Source: Alphaproteobacteria bacterium
Lineage (GTDB): Bacteria; Pseudomonadota; Alphaproteobacteria; Micavibrionales; Micavibrionaceae
DNA length: 64,000 nt
Direction of reading: 5' to 3'
Assembly: GCA_002401965.1 (NCBI GenBank)
Contig: NVUR01000003.1
Coordinates: forward strand, 1 to 64,000
Part shown: positions 15,471 to 24,822 of the stretch, in pieces
Numbering within the stretch: the stretch's first letter is position 1
Layout: every line of letters begins with the position of its first letter
The notes under the pieces: generated by a model
The model's database searches: none
The model's input: only the letters and a program-made list of their open reading frames with translations
What the model was told of the DNA's origin: nothing
Program-made: the position numbers and the translations under genes

Positions 15471-18104
15471 TTATACCGCACCACCACCACCACCACCTGC
15501 ACCTGCACCAGCACTTTGCGCTGTAAGTGCGGCGAGCTGCGCTTGTTGGTTTGCTTCTTCTGCTCTTAATTGTTCTGCTTGTTGTGGTGTCATGCCATTT
15601 GTGCTTGAGCCGCTTTCTGCTGGTTTTTCAATTAGGGCGGTAGCAAAGCCTTCTGTTGCTGCTGGCGGGTTTTCGCCTTGTTTTACGGCAACAGGGTCAA
15701 ATGAATTTGTTTGTGATGACGGGTCATCGTATTTGCCAAAGGCCATGCTGTCTGCAAAGCTGCTATATTCTATTGCTGGTGATGTACCGTTTCGGTCAGA
15801 TGTTGGCGTGGTTGGTGTCGGAATTGTCGCGGGAGTGTATGTTTGCCCAAAATGCATTACTGTCGCGGTATTCACCGTGTTTTCAGGGGGGGTATTACTG
15901 TTACCCGTGGCAGGGGATGGGTTATTTTCCAGTGAGATTTGATTTTCCGCCATCATAGTATCAAGCTGTGTGGCGGACATGCCAGGTGCGTCTTTTAGTG
16001 TATCGTAATCTTCTTGTGACAGGGATGTGCCATTGAGTACGGCCAGCGCCACTTTTTTCAATGCGGCATTGCGGGAGGCTTCCGCATCGGCAAAGTCGTG
16101 ATCCGGTACTTGTAATGTATGTGTTTCCGATGTTTCCCATTGTGTTGTGTCGGTTGTCGTATCTGTCTGCTCTTTTAGTGTTGCGAGCACGGTTTTTGCC
16201 TCTTCACCAGAGAGTGTACCGGATTCTATATCTGCGAGAACTTGTTTAATATTGGCGACAAGTTCTTGTTCTTGGGCTTCTTGAACTTCCAGATTTTCAA
16301 GTCTATCTGAAGTGTCGCTCAACTCTTGTTTGATGGTTTCTATGTTTTCTTGTGCGCTATCTTTGCTGACAAGTGCCTGTGCCACAGTTGCATCCATTCC
16401 TATGTTTGCGAATGTTTTTGGTGCAGGTGGAATAGGAGAGATGTTACCTAAAAGCTTATTTAATGAGTCGTTTTCAAGTGCCGATGATGACATTCCTGGA
16501 ATCGGTGAAAAGTTTTGAGGTGATGTAGAGAGTATGCTGTTCGTTCCATTGCTCTCGTTACCATCCAGTCCGGCATTAAAATTGGCGATTTGTTGCGCGT
16601 CTTCTTCAGGAGTATAATAATCGCGCGTGCCGTCATCTTTCACGTGGTAGTAATCAGGGTTGCCGTCATTGTCAAAATTTTTATGAACCGCATTCCCGTT
16701 TATATCTTCGATTACGGAAACCATCCGTGTCATGTTGTGTTCGGTATCAATAGCTTGTACGGCTAAATTTGCGGCGGCGATATCAGATTCGCTTCCACTG
16801 GTTGTGCGTTCTTCGATGATCGCGCTGGTGGAATCTATCGCGATGTTTTGTTCGTCAAGTGATAATTCTTGTTGGGTCTTACTATCTTGTGTTTCTGTGA
16901 TTTCTTGTTGTGTTTGTTCAAGGTCAGCCGTTGCAGCAAGTTGTAGTGCAAGGAATTCTGATACATCTGCGCCTTTTGCTAGTCCCTCAATTTTAACACC
17001 AGCTTCATGTGCTTTTGTGCCTAGCTCAACGGCCAGAGCGTTGAGTTCGGGTGCGCCTTTCATAATGCTGCGAAGTTCTGCCATATCTGTTTTTGATAGC
17101 GTGCCATCCGCGGTTTTTTCTTCATAAAAAGCTGCTATTTCTTCTTTTTTTGCGTCAATTTCATTGTTTAAGTCGTCTATCTTTTGCTGAACATTATATT
17201 GGCCTTTATCAGCCTCTTGGAATAGCTCTTTCAGTTTAGGTTTTTCATCAAGTTGTCTTCTTGATTCTTCTAGCTTTAGTGCGTGTTCAGGGTTTTCGTC
17301 ACCAGTTTTTTGTCCGTCCTGGACGCGAATATCCGCCCACGCAAGTTTGCGTGCTTCTGGTTTCATGTCGTTGATGTAAACGCGTTCGCCGTTATCATTG
17401 TTATCTATAACATACATTTTTTTAGGATCTTTTTCATCCTTGAAAACGATGTGTTCTTCGCCCTTGAAGTCAACAACGATATAGTCCTTCATTTCGATGA
17501 CGTCTTCGACGATTTGTGCATCTTCCATGTTTCCTGCGTCGCGTAAGCTGGATACAAGGTTGTTAAGTGCCGCTTTGCTTTGCTTTAATTCCTGAAAGAG
17601 TTCTTGTCTCTGTTCTATAAGGGCGTCTAAATCTGCCATAAGATTATTCATATTAGCAATGGCGTTTGTGGCCGTTATTGCGGCTATATTCGCAAGAGAA
17701 TCTTTTCTTTTACGCTCTTCCTCTTGTGTTGCGGTGGTGTTTATCCCCATAACGCCAGCAATTGCACCTTCAATGCCTTGCAGACCTTTGTTAATTTGCT
17801 CCATCGCGACTTTATTGCTGTGCGGGCTGGCGGTGAAAACGCTTTCTGTTGGTGTGTTGTCATCTGTTATATCTTGGGCGTTAGGACCTGGGGTTGCTGC
17901 GATTGTGGTGTCAAACGCGGCATTGGATGTGCCCTTTTCGCCAATGTTGTTCGCATCACGACCAACCATTACGGATTCTTGTGGGGTTTGGGATTCGTCT
18001 TGCGCGGGGGTGAGGCGCTCTGCTTCTAATTTTAGAGCGGCTTCTTCTTTGCGAAGGCTTTCTTCTTTGTTGTCTTCATCACCCGTTTGGTTTGGACCAG
18101 CCAT
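15471..18104 (-). CDS. 877-residue acidic coiled-coil protein of unknown function
   Basis: 877 residues, no signal peptide or membrane segment. Long Glu/Gln/Ala-rich helical stretches (about 115-170, 260-430, 575-660) suggest coiled coils. Two short Asp/Asn/Gly-rich segments (D-N-N-D-N-G-E near 235 and N-F-D-N-D-G-N-P-D near 475) resemble calcium-binding loops. The C-terminus is a Gly/Ala tail (A-G-A-G-G-G-G-G-G-A-V). An AAGGA site lies about 10 bases before the ATG. I recognise no family. It is the probable first gene of the minus-strand block with two lysozyme-fold proteins. Confidence 0.72.
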   Translation of the reverse strand: MAGPNQTGDEDNKEESLRKEEAALKLEAERLTPAQDESQTPQESVMVGRDANNIGEKGTSNAAFDTTIAATPGPNAQDITDDNTPTESVFTASPHSNKVAMEQINKGLQGIEGAIAGVMGINTTATQEEERKRKDSLANIAAITATNAIANMNNLMADLDALIEQRQELFQELKQSKAALNNLVSSLRDAGNMEDAQIVEDVIEMKDYIVVDFKGEEHIVFKDEKDPKKMYVIDNNDNGERVYINDMKPEARKLAWADIRVQDGQKTGDENPEHALKLEESRRQLDEKPKLKELFQEADKGQYNVQQKIDDLNNEIDAKKEEIAAFYEEKTADGTLSKTDMAELRSIMKGAPELNALAVELGTKAHEAGVKIEGLAKGADVSEFLALQLAATADLEQTQQEITETQDSKTQQELSLDEQNIAIDSTSAIIEERTTSGSESDIAAANLAVQAIDTEHNMTRMVSVIEDINGNAVHKNFDNDGNPDYYHVKDDGTRDYYTPEEDAQQIANFNAGLDGNESNGTNSILSTSPQNFSPIPGMSSSALENDSLNKLLGNISPIPPAPKTFANIGMDATVAQALVSKDSAQENIETIKQELSDTSDRLENLEVQEAQEQELVANIKQVLADIESGTLSGEEAKTVLATLKEQTDTTTDTTQWETSETHTLQVPDHDFADAEASRNAALKKVALAVLNGTSLSQEDYDTLKDAPGMSATQLDTMMAENQISLENNPSPATGNSNTPPENTVNTATVMHFGQTYTPATIPTPTTPTSDRNGTSPAIEYSSFADSMAFGKYDDPSSQTNSFDPVAVKQGENPPAATEGFATALIEKPAESGSSTNGMTPQQAEQLRAEEANQQAQLAALTAQSAGAGAGGGGGGAV

Positions 18105-18405
18105 GTTTTATATATCCTTTTTTAATCCAGCTTTGATTATGTGGTTTTCTTTGTATGCCGTCCTCAATATTCTTTTCTTTATCTGCAGAACAAGCGTCAC
18201 CCATTTATACTTAAACCCTATTGTACGGTAATGATCTACCTCTTGTCAAAAGAAGTGTGTAATAAAATAATTTAGGCTTTAGTTATAGATATTATGAAAT
18301 TTGCGGTTTTCAAATAGAAATAACAGTGTTAAACCATACTTGATATATGTGTTGGAAGCCTTGTTGATATGTCCAACCTGAAATTTCTGAACGGAGTTCG
18401 ATTAG
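18105..18405. other. 301-base gene-free divergent promoter region
   Basis: AT-rich region between the divergent coiled-coil gene and sucC. It must hold both promoters. The only structure noted is the GTTGGA/TCCAAC inverted repeat at 18351-18377. Confidence 0.6.
18351..18377. promoter_or_regulatory. inverted repeat upstream of sucC
   Basis: GTTGGA (18351-18356) and TCCAAC (18372-18377) are perfect inverted 6-mers with 15 bases between, ending 28 bases before the sucC ATG. It could be an operator or a weak leader hairpin; nothing decides between them. Confidence 0.3.
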
Positions 18406-19611
18406 ATGAACATTCATGAATACCAAGCAAAAGATTTATTAGAGAAGTACGGTGTGACCGTGCCTAAAGGCATTCCCGCGATGAGCGTGGATGAAGCGGT
18501 GAAGGCAGCGGAAAGCATGCCTGATTCGAATTTGTACGTTATTAAAGCGCAAATTCATGCAGGTGGACGTGGTGCAGGTCACTTTACAAACGATCCTGAC
18601 GGTAAGGGCGGCGTTCGCTTGTGTAAGACTGTTGACGAAGTGCGCATTGCCGCGGAAGCCATGATGGGTAATGTTTTGGTGACAAAACAAACAGGCCCTG
18701 AAGGGAAAGAAGTACAACGCCTTTATGTAACGGACGGTGTTGATATCGAGAAAGAATATTACTGTTCTGTTGTTCTTGATCGTGCATCTAAGCGCGTTGC
18801 ATTCATGGTGTCTACCGAGGGTGGTATGGATATCGAAGAGGTGGCCGAAAATTCACCTGAGAAGATTATTAAAGTATCCGTTGATCCTGCATCTGGGATT
18901 TCTGGTTTTCATTGCCGTAAGTTGGCATTTGGGCTTGGTCTTAAAGGTGTACAAGTGAAAAGTGCGGTGAAATTTTTCTCTAACCTTTATGCAATATTTA
19001 TGGATCTTGATGCTGATTCTGTTGAAATCAACCCTATGATTCTTGCTGGTGATGAGGTTATGGCACTAGATGCAAAAATGAGCTTTGATGCGAATGCTTT
19101 GTATCGCCACCCTGAAATTGTAGCGCTTCGCGATGAAACAGAAGAAGATGCGAACGAGAAATTGGCTTCTGACCATGAGCTTTCCTATGTCCGTTTGGAC
19201 GGGAATATCGGTTGTATGGTTAACGGCGCGGGTCTTGCGATGTCGACGATGGATATTATTAAGCTTAAAGGCGGCGAGCCTGCAAACTTTTTGGATGTTG
19301 GGGGTGGCGCAACAGCAGAGCGCGTAACCGTTGCGTTCAAAATTATTCTGTCTGATCCGAATGTGAAGGGTATTCTTGTGAATATCTTTGGCGGGATCAT
19401 GAAATGTGATGTTATCGCAGAGGGTGTTATTGCTGCGGCGAAGGAAGTTAATCTTTCTGTGCCATTGGTTGTGCGCCTTGAAGGTACAAATGTTAAAAAG
19501 GGTAAGGAACTCATGGCAAATTCCGGTTTACCGATTATTTCTGCTGATGATTTGGACGATGCCGCCCAAAAAGTCGTAGAAGCAACACAAAAAGCGCAGG
19601 AGGCCGCGTAA
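18406..19611 (+). CDS. sucC: succinyl-CoA synthetase beta subunit (ADP-forming)
   Basis: 401 residues. ATP-grasp N-terminal half opening with [12 protein letters not shown], the nucleotide-loop H-A-G-G-R-G, and a C-terminal CoA-ligase half with F-L-D-V-G-G-G-A and I-F-G-G-I-M. With SucD it makes succinate and ATP from succinyl-CoA. GGAG lies 9 bases upstream of the ATG. It is separated from sucD by 2 bases. Confidence 0.97.
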   Translation: MNIHEYQAKDLLEKYGVTVPKGIPAMSVDEAVKAAESMPDSNLYVIKAQIHAGGRGAGHFTNDPDGKGGVRLCKTVDEVRIAAEAMMGNVLVTKQTGPEGKEVQRLYVTDGVDIEKEYYCSVVLDRASKRVAFMVSTEGGMDIEEVAENSPEKIIKVSVDPASGISGFHCRKLAFGLGLKGVQVKSAVKFFSNLYAIFMDLDADSVEINPMILAGDEVMALDAKMSFDANALYRHPEIVALRDETEEDANEKLASDHELSYVRLDGNIGCMVNGAGLAMSTMDIIKLKGGEPANFLDVGGGATAERVTVAFKIILSDPNVKGILVNIFGGIMKCDVIAEGVIAAAKEVNLSVPLVVRLEGTNVKKGKELMANSGLPIISADDLDDAAQKVVEATQKAQEAA

Positions 19612-19613
19612 TC

Positions 19614-20489
19614 ATGTCAGTACTTATCAATAAAGAGACTAAAATAATATGTCAGGGCTTTACAGGCTCTCAAGGCACGTTCCATTCCGAACAAGCGATC
19701 CAGTATGGTAGTAAAATGGTTGGTGGGGTTACACCAGGTAAGGGTGGTGCTGATCACCTTGGTTTACCTGTGTTTAACACTGTGGACGAGGCGCGTCACG
19801 TTACGGGGGCAAATGCCACTGTGATTTATGTGCCGCCTCCGTTTGCTGCGGATGCTATTTTGGAAGCAATTGACGCGGAAATGGAACTTGCGATTTGTAT
19901 TACCGAAGGTATTCCTGTCTTGGATATGGTTCGGGTTAAGCGCGCATTGCAGGGCTCTAAAACACGTCTTATCGGGCCAAATTGTCCGGGCGTTATAACG
20001 CCTGATGAATGTAAAATCGGTATTATGCCGGGGCATATTCATAAGCGCGGTAAAGTCGGGATCGTTTCACGCTCCGGTACTTTGACGTATGAAGCTGTTG
20101 CACAAACAGGCGCGGTTGGCCTTGGTCAATCGACATGTATCGGCATCGGGGGTGACCCGATTAATGGTACGAACTTTATCGATTGTATCGAATTATTTAT
20201 GGATGATGATGAAACCGAAGCGATCCTTATGATTGGTGAAATCGGCGGAACGGACGAGCTTGAGGCTTGTGAATTCTATAAAAGCCTTAAAAACAAGAAG
20301 CCTATTGCAGGATTTATTGCCGGTGCGACGGCGCCTCCGGGTAAACGTATGGGCCATGCCGGTGCGATTATCTCCGGCGCTGATGATACTGCGCCTGCGA
20401 AAATGGACGCGATGCGTTCTGCAGGGTTTATTGTATCTGAAAGTCCTGCCGGATTAGGAACTGCGACATTGGAAGCTCTTGCAGCTTAA
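19614..20489 (+). CDS. sucD: succinyl-CoA synthetase alpha subunit
   Basis: 291 residues, the usual length. CoA-binding Rossmann N-terminus ([10 protein letters not shown]), [10 protein letters not shown], and phosphorylated histidine H248 in G-H-A-G-A-I-I. It follows sucC by two bases and is closed by a strong intrinsic terminator, so sucCD is a separate transcript from sucA in this genome. Confidence 0.97.
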   Translation: MSVLINKETKIICQGFTGSQGTFHSEQAIQYGSKMVGGVTPGKGGADHLGLPVFNTVDEARHVTGANATVIYVPPPFAADAILEAIDAEMELAICITEGIPVLDMVRVKRALQGSKTRLIGPNCPGVITPDECKIGIMPGHIHKRGKVGIVSRSGTLTYEAVAQTGAVGLGQSTCIGIGGDPINGTNFIDCIELFMDDDETEAILMIGEIGGTDELEACEFYKSLKNKKPIAGFIAGATAPPGKRMGHAGAIISGADDTAPAKMDAMRSAGFIVSESPAGLGTATLEALAA

Positions 20490-20513
20490 CATTGTCAAAA
20501 TCGTAATATTGAG

Positions 20514-20545
20514 CAAGGCATCCTGTTGGGGTGTCTTGTTTTTTT
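20514..20545 (+). terminator. intrinsic terminator after sucD
   Basis: A 10-bp imperfect stem (CAAGGCATCC at 20514-20523 with GGGTGTCTTG-type pairing at 20529-20538, including G-U pairs) is followed directly by seven Ts. It lies 24 bases after the sucD stop. Confidence 0.85.
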
Positions 20546-20652
20546 AGAGATAAGGCGTGCTTTGTTACCGTTTTTAAATAGAGGTTTGAGCTTTGCTTTA
20601 TTTCCGTGTAGTATCGCGCAAATAGATTATTTACAAAGGTGTTTTATCTGTC

Positions 20653-21213
20653 ATGAGTTTCCTCGATCAACTTTCTACGGAGCAACGCACATTATTGGTG
20701 AGTTTGCCATATCGCGTTGGTTTGTTCATTTCTCAAAGTGATGAAACGGGCGGCGATGATTCTGATGAAGCGGAAATGGTTGCGCTGTCTAATATCATAA
20801 CAGCTTATTCGCAAGAGGTGTTCGGCGCAGAAACCGTGCAATATGTGATTAGCGAAACTGTAAGGCGCAAGCCTGAGTGGAAAGAATGGTCAAAGGATTT
20901 AGACACAATTGAGGGGCAGTGCCATCAGGCGATTGATATATTGTCGGATCATGTTGATGTAAAAGAAGTTAGCGCCTTTAAAAATCACTTAGTCGAAATT
21001 GGTGAGTCTGTTGCTCTGGCTTTTAGAGAATATGGTAAGGAAACGCCTTTGATGGATAAAATTCGGGTGTTTTTATTCTATATGAAGGGGAAAAGGCATG
21101 CTGCAAAATATGGTATTCCTTATAAGGATTGGGAACAATTTATTAATATCTCTTTGGATGAGCGTAAGGCTCTGCGTAGAATCGCGGGCGCGCTGAATAT
21201 ACTTTATATATAA
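20653..21213 (+). CDS. unknown protein, first of a tandem paralogous pair
   Basis: 186 residues, mostly helical, with no signal or membrane segment. It shares an ordered set of motifs with the next gene: L-P-Y-R-V-G near residue 18, an acidic loop, W-S-K-D near 77, Q-C-H-Q-A, and F-R-E-Y-G near 125. Those motifs show the two arose by duplication. The C-terminal 55 residues are basic and differ from the partner. It lies between the sucD terminator and sucA. I do not recognise the family. Confidence 0.75.
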   Translation: MSFLDQLSTEQRTLLVSLPYRVGLFISQSDETGGDDSDEAEMVALSNIITAYSQEVFGAETVQYVISETVRRKPEWKEWSKDLDTIEGQCHQAIDILSDHVDVKEVSAFKNHLVEIGESVALAFREYGKETPLMDKIRVFLFYMKGKRHAAKYGIPYKDWEQFINISLDERKALRRIAGALNILYI

Positions 21214-21234
21214 TCTTAATTTATGGAGGTCTCT

Positions 21235-21783
21235 ATGACACAGCTTTCTTCTTTTTCGGCAGAGGATGCCGAACTTATCGTTAGTTTGGCTTATCGCGTT
21301 GGTATGCATGTTAGTTTTACCGAGGATGAAGAGGGTGAGCAGGATGATGAGCGTGAAATGCGCGCTTTAGAATCCTGTATCAAGGAAATCGCCAAGCTTC
21401 ATGAAGGCTCGGAATTAATGAAAGAGATTGCGGCGGAAGTTTTGCGCTCAAAGGATAAATGGCCAGCATGGTCAGAGGGTGTGTTTAATATTGAGCCGCA
21501 ATGTGAAAAAGCTGTTCTAGCCTTGAAATCCACTGCAAGCGAAGGTGATGTTAAAAGTTATATTAAAATGCTTCTTGAAATTGCCACTGCCGTTGCACAA
21601 GCCTATGGTGAATTTGGTGAAGAGCAAGCCCCCGAAAAGGGGTTCTTTGGTAAGGCTCTTAGCCGTATCGTTGGTGAGTTTTCCGGACTTTCTTCCGAAG
21701 ATGCAAACCATCCCATGAATGTAAGTGCCGCCGAGGATAGCGCGATATCTTCTATTGCTGCTGCACTTCGCAAAAATGCGTAA
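21235..21783 (+). CDS. unknown protein, second of a tandem paralogous pair
   Basis: 182 residues starting at M-T-Q-L-S-S; an ATG 12 bases earlier would place GGAGG (21225-21229) inside the gene, whereas that site sits 5 bases before this ATG. It mirrors the upstream gene: L-A-Y-R-V-G, an acidic loop, W-S-E-G, Q-C-E-K-A, Y-G-E-F-G. It lacks the basic C-terminus of its partner and ends in a small-residue helix. Predicted cytoplasmic and alpha-helical, function unknown. It lies 132 bases before sucA. Confidence 0.75.
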   Translation: MTQLSSFSAEDAELIVSLAYRVGMHVSFTEDEEGEQDDEREMRALESCIKEIAKLHEGSELMKEIAAEVLRSKDKWPAWSEGVFNIEPQCEKAVLALKSTASEGDVKSYIKMLLEIATAVAQAYGEFGEEQAPEKGFFGKALSRIVGEFSGLSSEDANHPMNVSAAEDSAISSIAAALRKNA

Positions 21784-21915
21784 AAACAGTTGAAAAGAAC
21801 GTAGTTGTCTATATTCTGTCATAAGGAGTATTTCCCTATGGCTGCGCTGCGTAGCTATGCTTTTTTGAGGCAAAATAATTTTAAGTTTTCGATTATATTA
21901 TAAGGATTTTAGGCC

Positions 21916-24822
21916 ATGACACAGGCACAGCAGGATCAAACCTTTTTAAGTGGTGTAAATGCGGAATATATCGCGCATCTTTATGTGCAATATTTAAAAA
22001 CTCCGGCAAATGTTGATGAGAGTTGGCGTGACTTTTTTGGCAGTCTTAAAGACAGCGAAACCTTGTTCCTAAAAGAACTCTCAGGGGCAAGTTGGACACC
22101 TGATGAAAATGCACGCGATTTACGTAATTTTGGCAGTGCTGCTGTTGCGCCTGCGGATGGTATTTTGGTTGAGGCGGCAAATGATGCGTCGGCAAATGCA
22201 AAAAAAGGTGGCGCGAGTGCCGCTGATATACAAAAAGCCGCTTTAGATTCTATTCGTGCGTTGATGTTGATCCGTTCTTATCGTTTTCGCGGGCATTTGT
22301 TGGCCAATATTGATCCGTTGGGTATGAAGCCCGTTGCAGATCACCCAGAGCTTGATCCTGCATATCACGGTTTCTCGGATAATGACTATGATCATCCGAT
22401 TTTTGTTAACGGTGTGCTTGGGTTAAAAACCCCAACCTTGCGAGCGCTTATAAGTGTTTTGAAAGATGTTTATTGTGGCACTGTCGGTATGGAATACAGA
22501 CATCTTAGCAATGTTGAGGAACGTGAGTGGATACAAGAGCGTGTAGAACTGCCAAAAAATAAGGTGACTTTCAGTAATGAGAGTAAAAAATCCATTTTAG
22601 AGCGTTTAACCGCGGCCGAGAGTTTTGAACAATTCCTGCATAAAAAACACACAGGCGCAAAACGTTTTGGTATTGATGGTGGCGAGGCTCTGATCCCCGC
22701 GATTGAAGAAATCATGAAATGTGGCGCGGAGCTTGGGCTGGAAGAAGTCATTATCGGTATGGCGCATCGTGGACGTTTGAATGTTCTCGCCAATGTGATG
22801 GGTAAGCCTTTTAGAACGATTTTTGCAGAATTTCAGGGGCAGTCTTCAACACCTGATGATGTACTGGGAACGGGCGATGTAAAATACCATCTTGGAACTT
22901 CGAGTGATCGTGAATTTAACGGGAAGAGCATTCATTTGTCTTTGACAGCAAATCCGTCTCATCTGGAATTTGTTAATCCTGTTGTTATTGGTAAAGTGCG
23001 CGCGAAGCAAGTACAGCGTAATGATGTTCAGTCTACGGCTGTTTTGCCGTTGTTGTTCCACGGTGATGCTGCCTTTGCGGGGCAGGGGATTATCGCGGAA
23101 ACATTTATGATTTCGGAATTGCCGGGGTATCGCGTTGGCGGCACGCTGCATATTGTGATTAACAATCAAATCGGTTTTACGACGATGCCGAAATTCTCGC
23201 GCTCTGGCCCGTATTGTACGGATGTGGCGAAGATGTTGGACGCGCCGATTTTCCATGTGAATGGTGATGATCCGGAGGCTGTCGTTTATATGACGCGGAT
23301 GGCGACAGAGTTCCGTCAGAAATTCAAAAAAGACGTGGTTATTGATATTTTCTGTTATCGCCGTTTTGGCCATAATGAAGGTGATGAACCTGCTTTCACA
23401 CAGCCACTTATGTATAAGAAGATTGCGACCCAAGAAACCGCGCGTAGTAAATATGCAAGTCAGTTAATCGACGAAGGTGTGATTGACGAGGCGGAGTCAC
23501 GAAAAGTACAAGATGATTATATTGCGTTGTTGAACGAGGCTTTTGACGAGGTTGAAAGCTATAAGGCAGATAGCGCAGATTATCTTGAAGGCGCTTGGGA
23601 AGGTTTAAAGGTTGCATCTGGTGATGATCGCCGTGGCGAAACCGATGTGCCGGAAAAAGACATTCAGCGTATTGGTAAAGTTCTGACACATGTGCCGGAA
23701 GATTTTGTGATTAATAAAAAGTTACAACGCGTTGTGACCAATAAAGAAAAAATGCTGGAAACCGGAGAAGGGTTTGACTGGGCGATGGCCGAAGCTCTGG
23801 CGTTTGGGTCATTGCTTGATGATGGGTATGCTATTCGTTTATCCGGTCAGGATGTTGGGCGTGGAACATTTTCGCACCGTCATGCGATTTGGTACGATCA
23901 GGAGAACGAACATAAACATGTCGCGCTTCAACATATTAAGCCTAATCAGCCTAAATTTGAGGCACATGATAGCCCGCTATCTGAAATGGCGGTTCTTGGG
24001 TTTGAATATGGGTATTCTTTGGCTGATCCAAAAACGCTGACAATTTGGGAAGCGCAATTTGGTGACTTTGCCAATGGCGCGCAAGTGATGATCGACCAGT
24101 TTATTTCCTCGGGCGAGAGTAAATGGCTGCGTATGTCGGGACTTGTTATGTTGCTTCCGCATGGGCATGAAGGCCAAGGGCCGGAGCATTCCTCCGCGCG
24201 TTTTGAGCGTTTCTTGCAACTATCCGCAGATGATAACTGGCAGGTTTGTAACTGTACAACGCCGGCAAATTATTTCCACGCATTGCGTCGTCAGATGCAT
24301 CGTGAATTCCGTAAACCTCTTATCATGATGACACCAAAATCACTATTGCGACATAAGCTCGCCGTTTCTGAGATGTATATGTTCACAGAGGGCAGCACAT
24401 TCCACCGCGTTTTGTGGGATGATGATATGGATACTCTGGCCAAGCCGGAAAAAATGAAGCGCGTTGTTCTTTGCACGGGTAAGGTTTATTATGATCTGTT
24501 GGAAGAGCGCCGTAAACGTAAACTTAAGGATGTTATTATCCTGCGTTTAGAGCAAATATACCCATTCCCGTTTAGTGCATTGGGTGGAGAGCTTAAGCAA
24601 TATAAGAACGCCGATATCGTTTGGTGTCAGGAAGAACCTGAAAATCAAGGCGCGTGGAGTTTTGTTGATCGTAAAATTGAAACAGCGTTGGCAGATATCA
24701 AGCATAAAGCGGGGCGCCCTAAATTTGTTGGTCGTGTTGCTGCGGCGTCTCCGGCGACGGGCTCAAACTCTCGTCATCATGCGGAGCAAGCGACATTGGT
24801 TAATGATGCGTTGAGCGTGTAA
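21916..24822 (+). CDS. sucA: 2-oxoglutarate dehydrogenase E1 component
   Basis: 968 residues, standard size. Decarboxylates 2-oxoglutarate using thiamine diphosphate and passes succinyl to SucB. Seen: N-terminal docking segment Y-I-A-H-L-Y-V-Q-Y, S-Y-R-F-R-G-H-L, M-A-H-R-G-R-L-N-V-L, TPP site H-G-D-A-A-F-A-G-Q-G, and F-G-H-N-E-G-D-E-P. The TAA overlaps the ATG of the next gene (TAATG), so that secreted rhodanese is translationally coupled to it. Confidence 0.97.
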   Translation: MTQAQQDQTFLSGVNAEYIAHLYVQYLKTPANVDESWRDFFGSLKDSETLFLKELSGASWTPDENARDLRNFGSAAVAPADGILVEAANDASANAKKGGASAADIQKAALDSIRALMLIRSYRFRGHLLANIDPLGMKPVADHPELDPAYHGFSDNDYDHPIFVNGVLGLKTPTLRALISVLKDVYCGTVGMEYRHLSNVEEREWIQERVELPKNKVTFSNESKKSILERLTAAESFEQFLHKKHTGAKRFGIDGGEALIPAIEEIMKCGAELGLEEVIIGMAHRGRLNVLANVMGKPFRTIFAEFQGQSSTPDDVLGTGDVKYHLGTSSDREFNGKSIHLSLTANPSHLEFVNPVVIGKVRAKQVQRNDVQSTAVLPLLFHGDAAFAGQGIIAETFMISELPGYRVGGTLHIVINNQIGFTTMPKFSRSGPYCTDVAKMLDAPIFHVNGDDPEAVVYMTRMATEFRQKFKKDVVIDIFCYRRFGHNEGDEPAFTQPLMYKKIATQETARSKYASQLIDEGVIDEAESRKVQDDYIALLNEAFDEVESYKADSADYLEGAWEGLKVASGDDRRGETDVPEKDIQRIGKVLTHVPEDFVINKKLQRVVTNKEKMLETGEGFDWAMAEALAFGSLLDDGYAIRLSGQDVGRGTFSHRHAIWYDQENEHKHVALQHIKPNQPKFEAHDSPLSEMAVLGFEYGYSLADPKTLTIWEAQFGDFANGAQVMIDQFISSGESKWLRMSGLVMLLPHGHEGQGPEHSSARFERFLQLSADDNWQVCNCTTPANYFHALRRQMHREFRKPLIMMTPKSLLRHKLAVSEMYMFTEGSTFHRVLWDDDMDTLAKPEKMKRVVLCTGKVYYDLLEERRKRKLKDVIILRLEQIYPFPFSALGGELKQYKNADIVWCQEEPENQGAWSFVDRKIETALADIKHKAGRPKFVGRVAAASPATGSNSRHHAEQATLVNDALSV

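Noticed and set aside
21838..21873. Possible dispersed repeat similar to 34280-34330 (GCTGCGTxGCTAxxxTTTTT)
   Set aside because: Only two partial matches of about 25 bases with several mismatches; not enough to call a repeat family.
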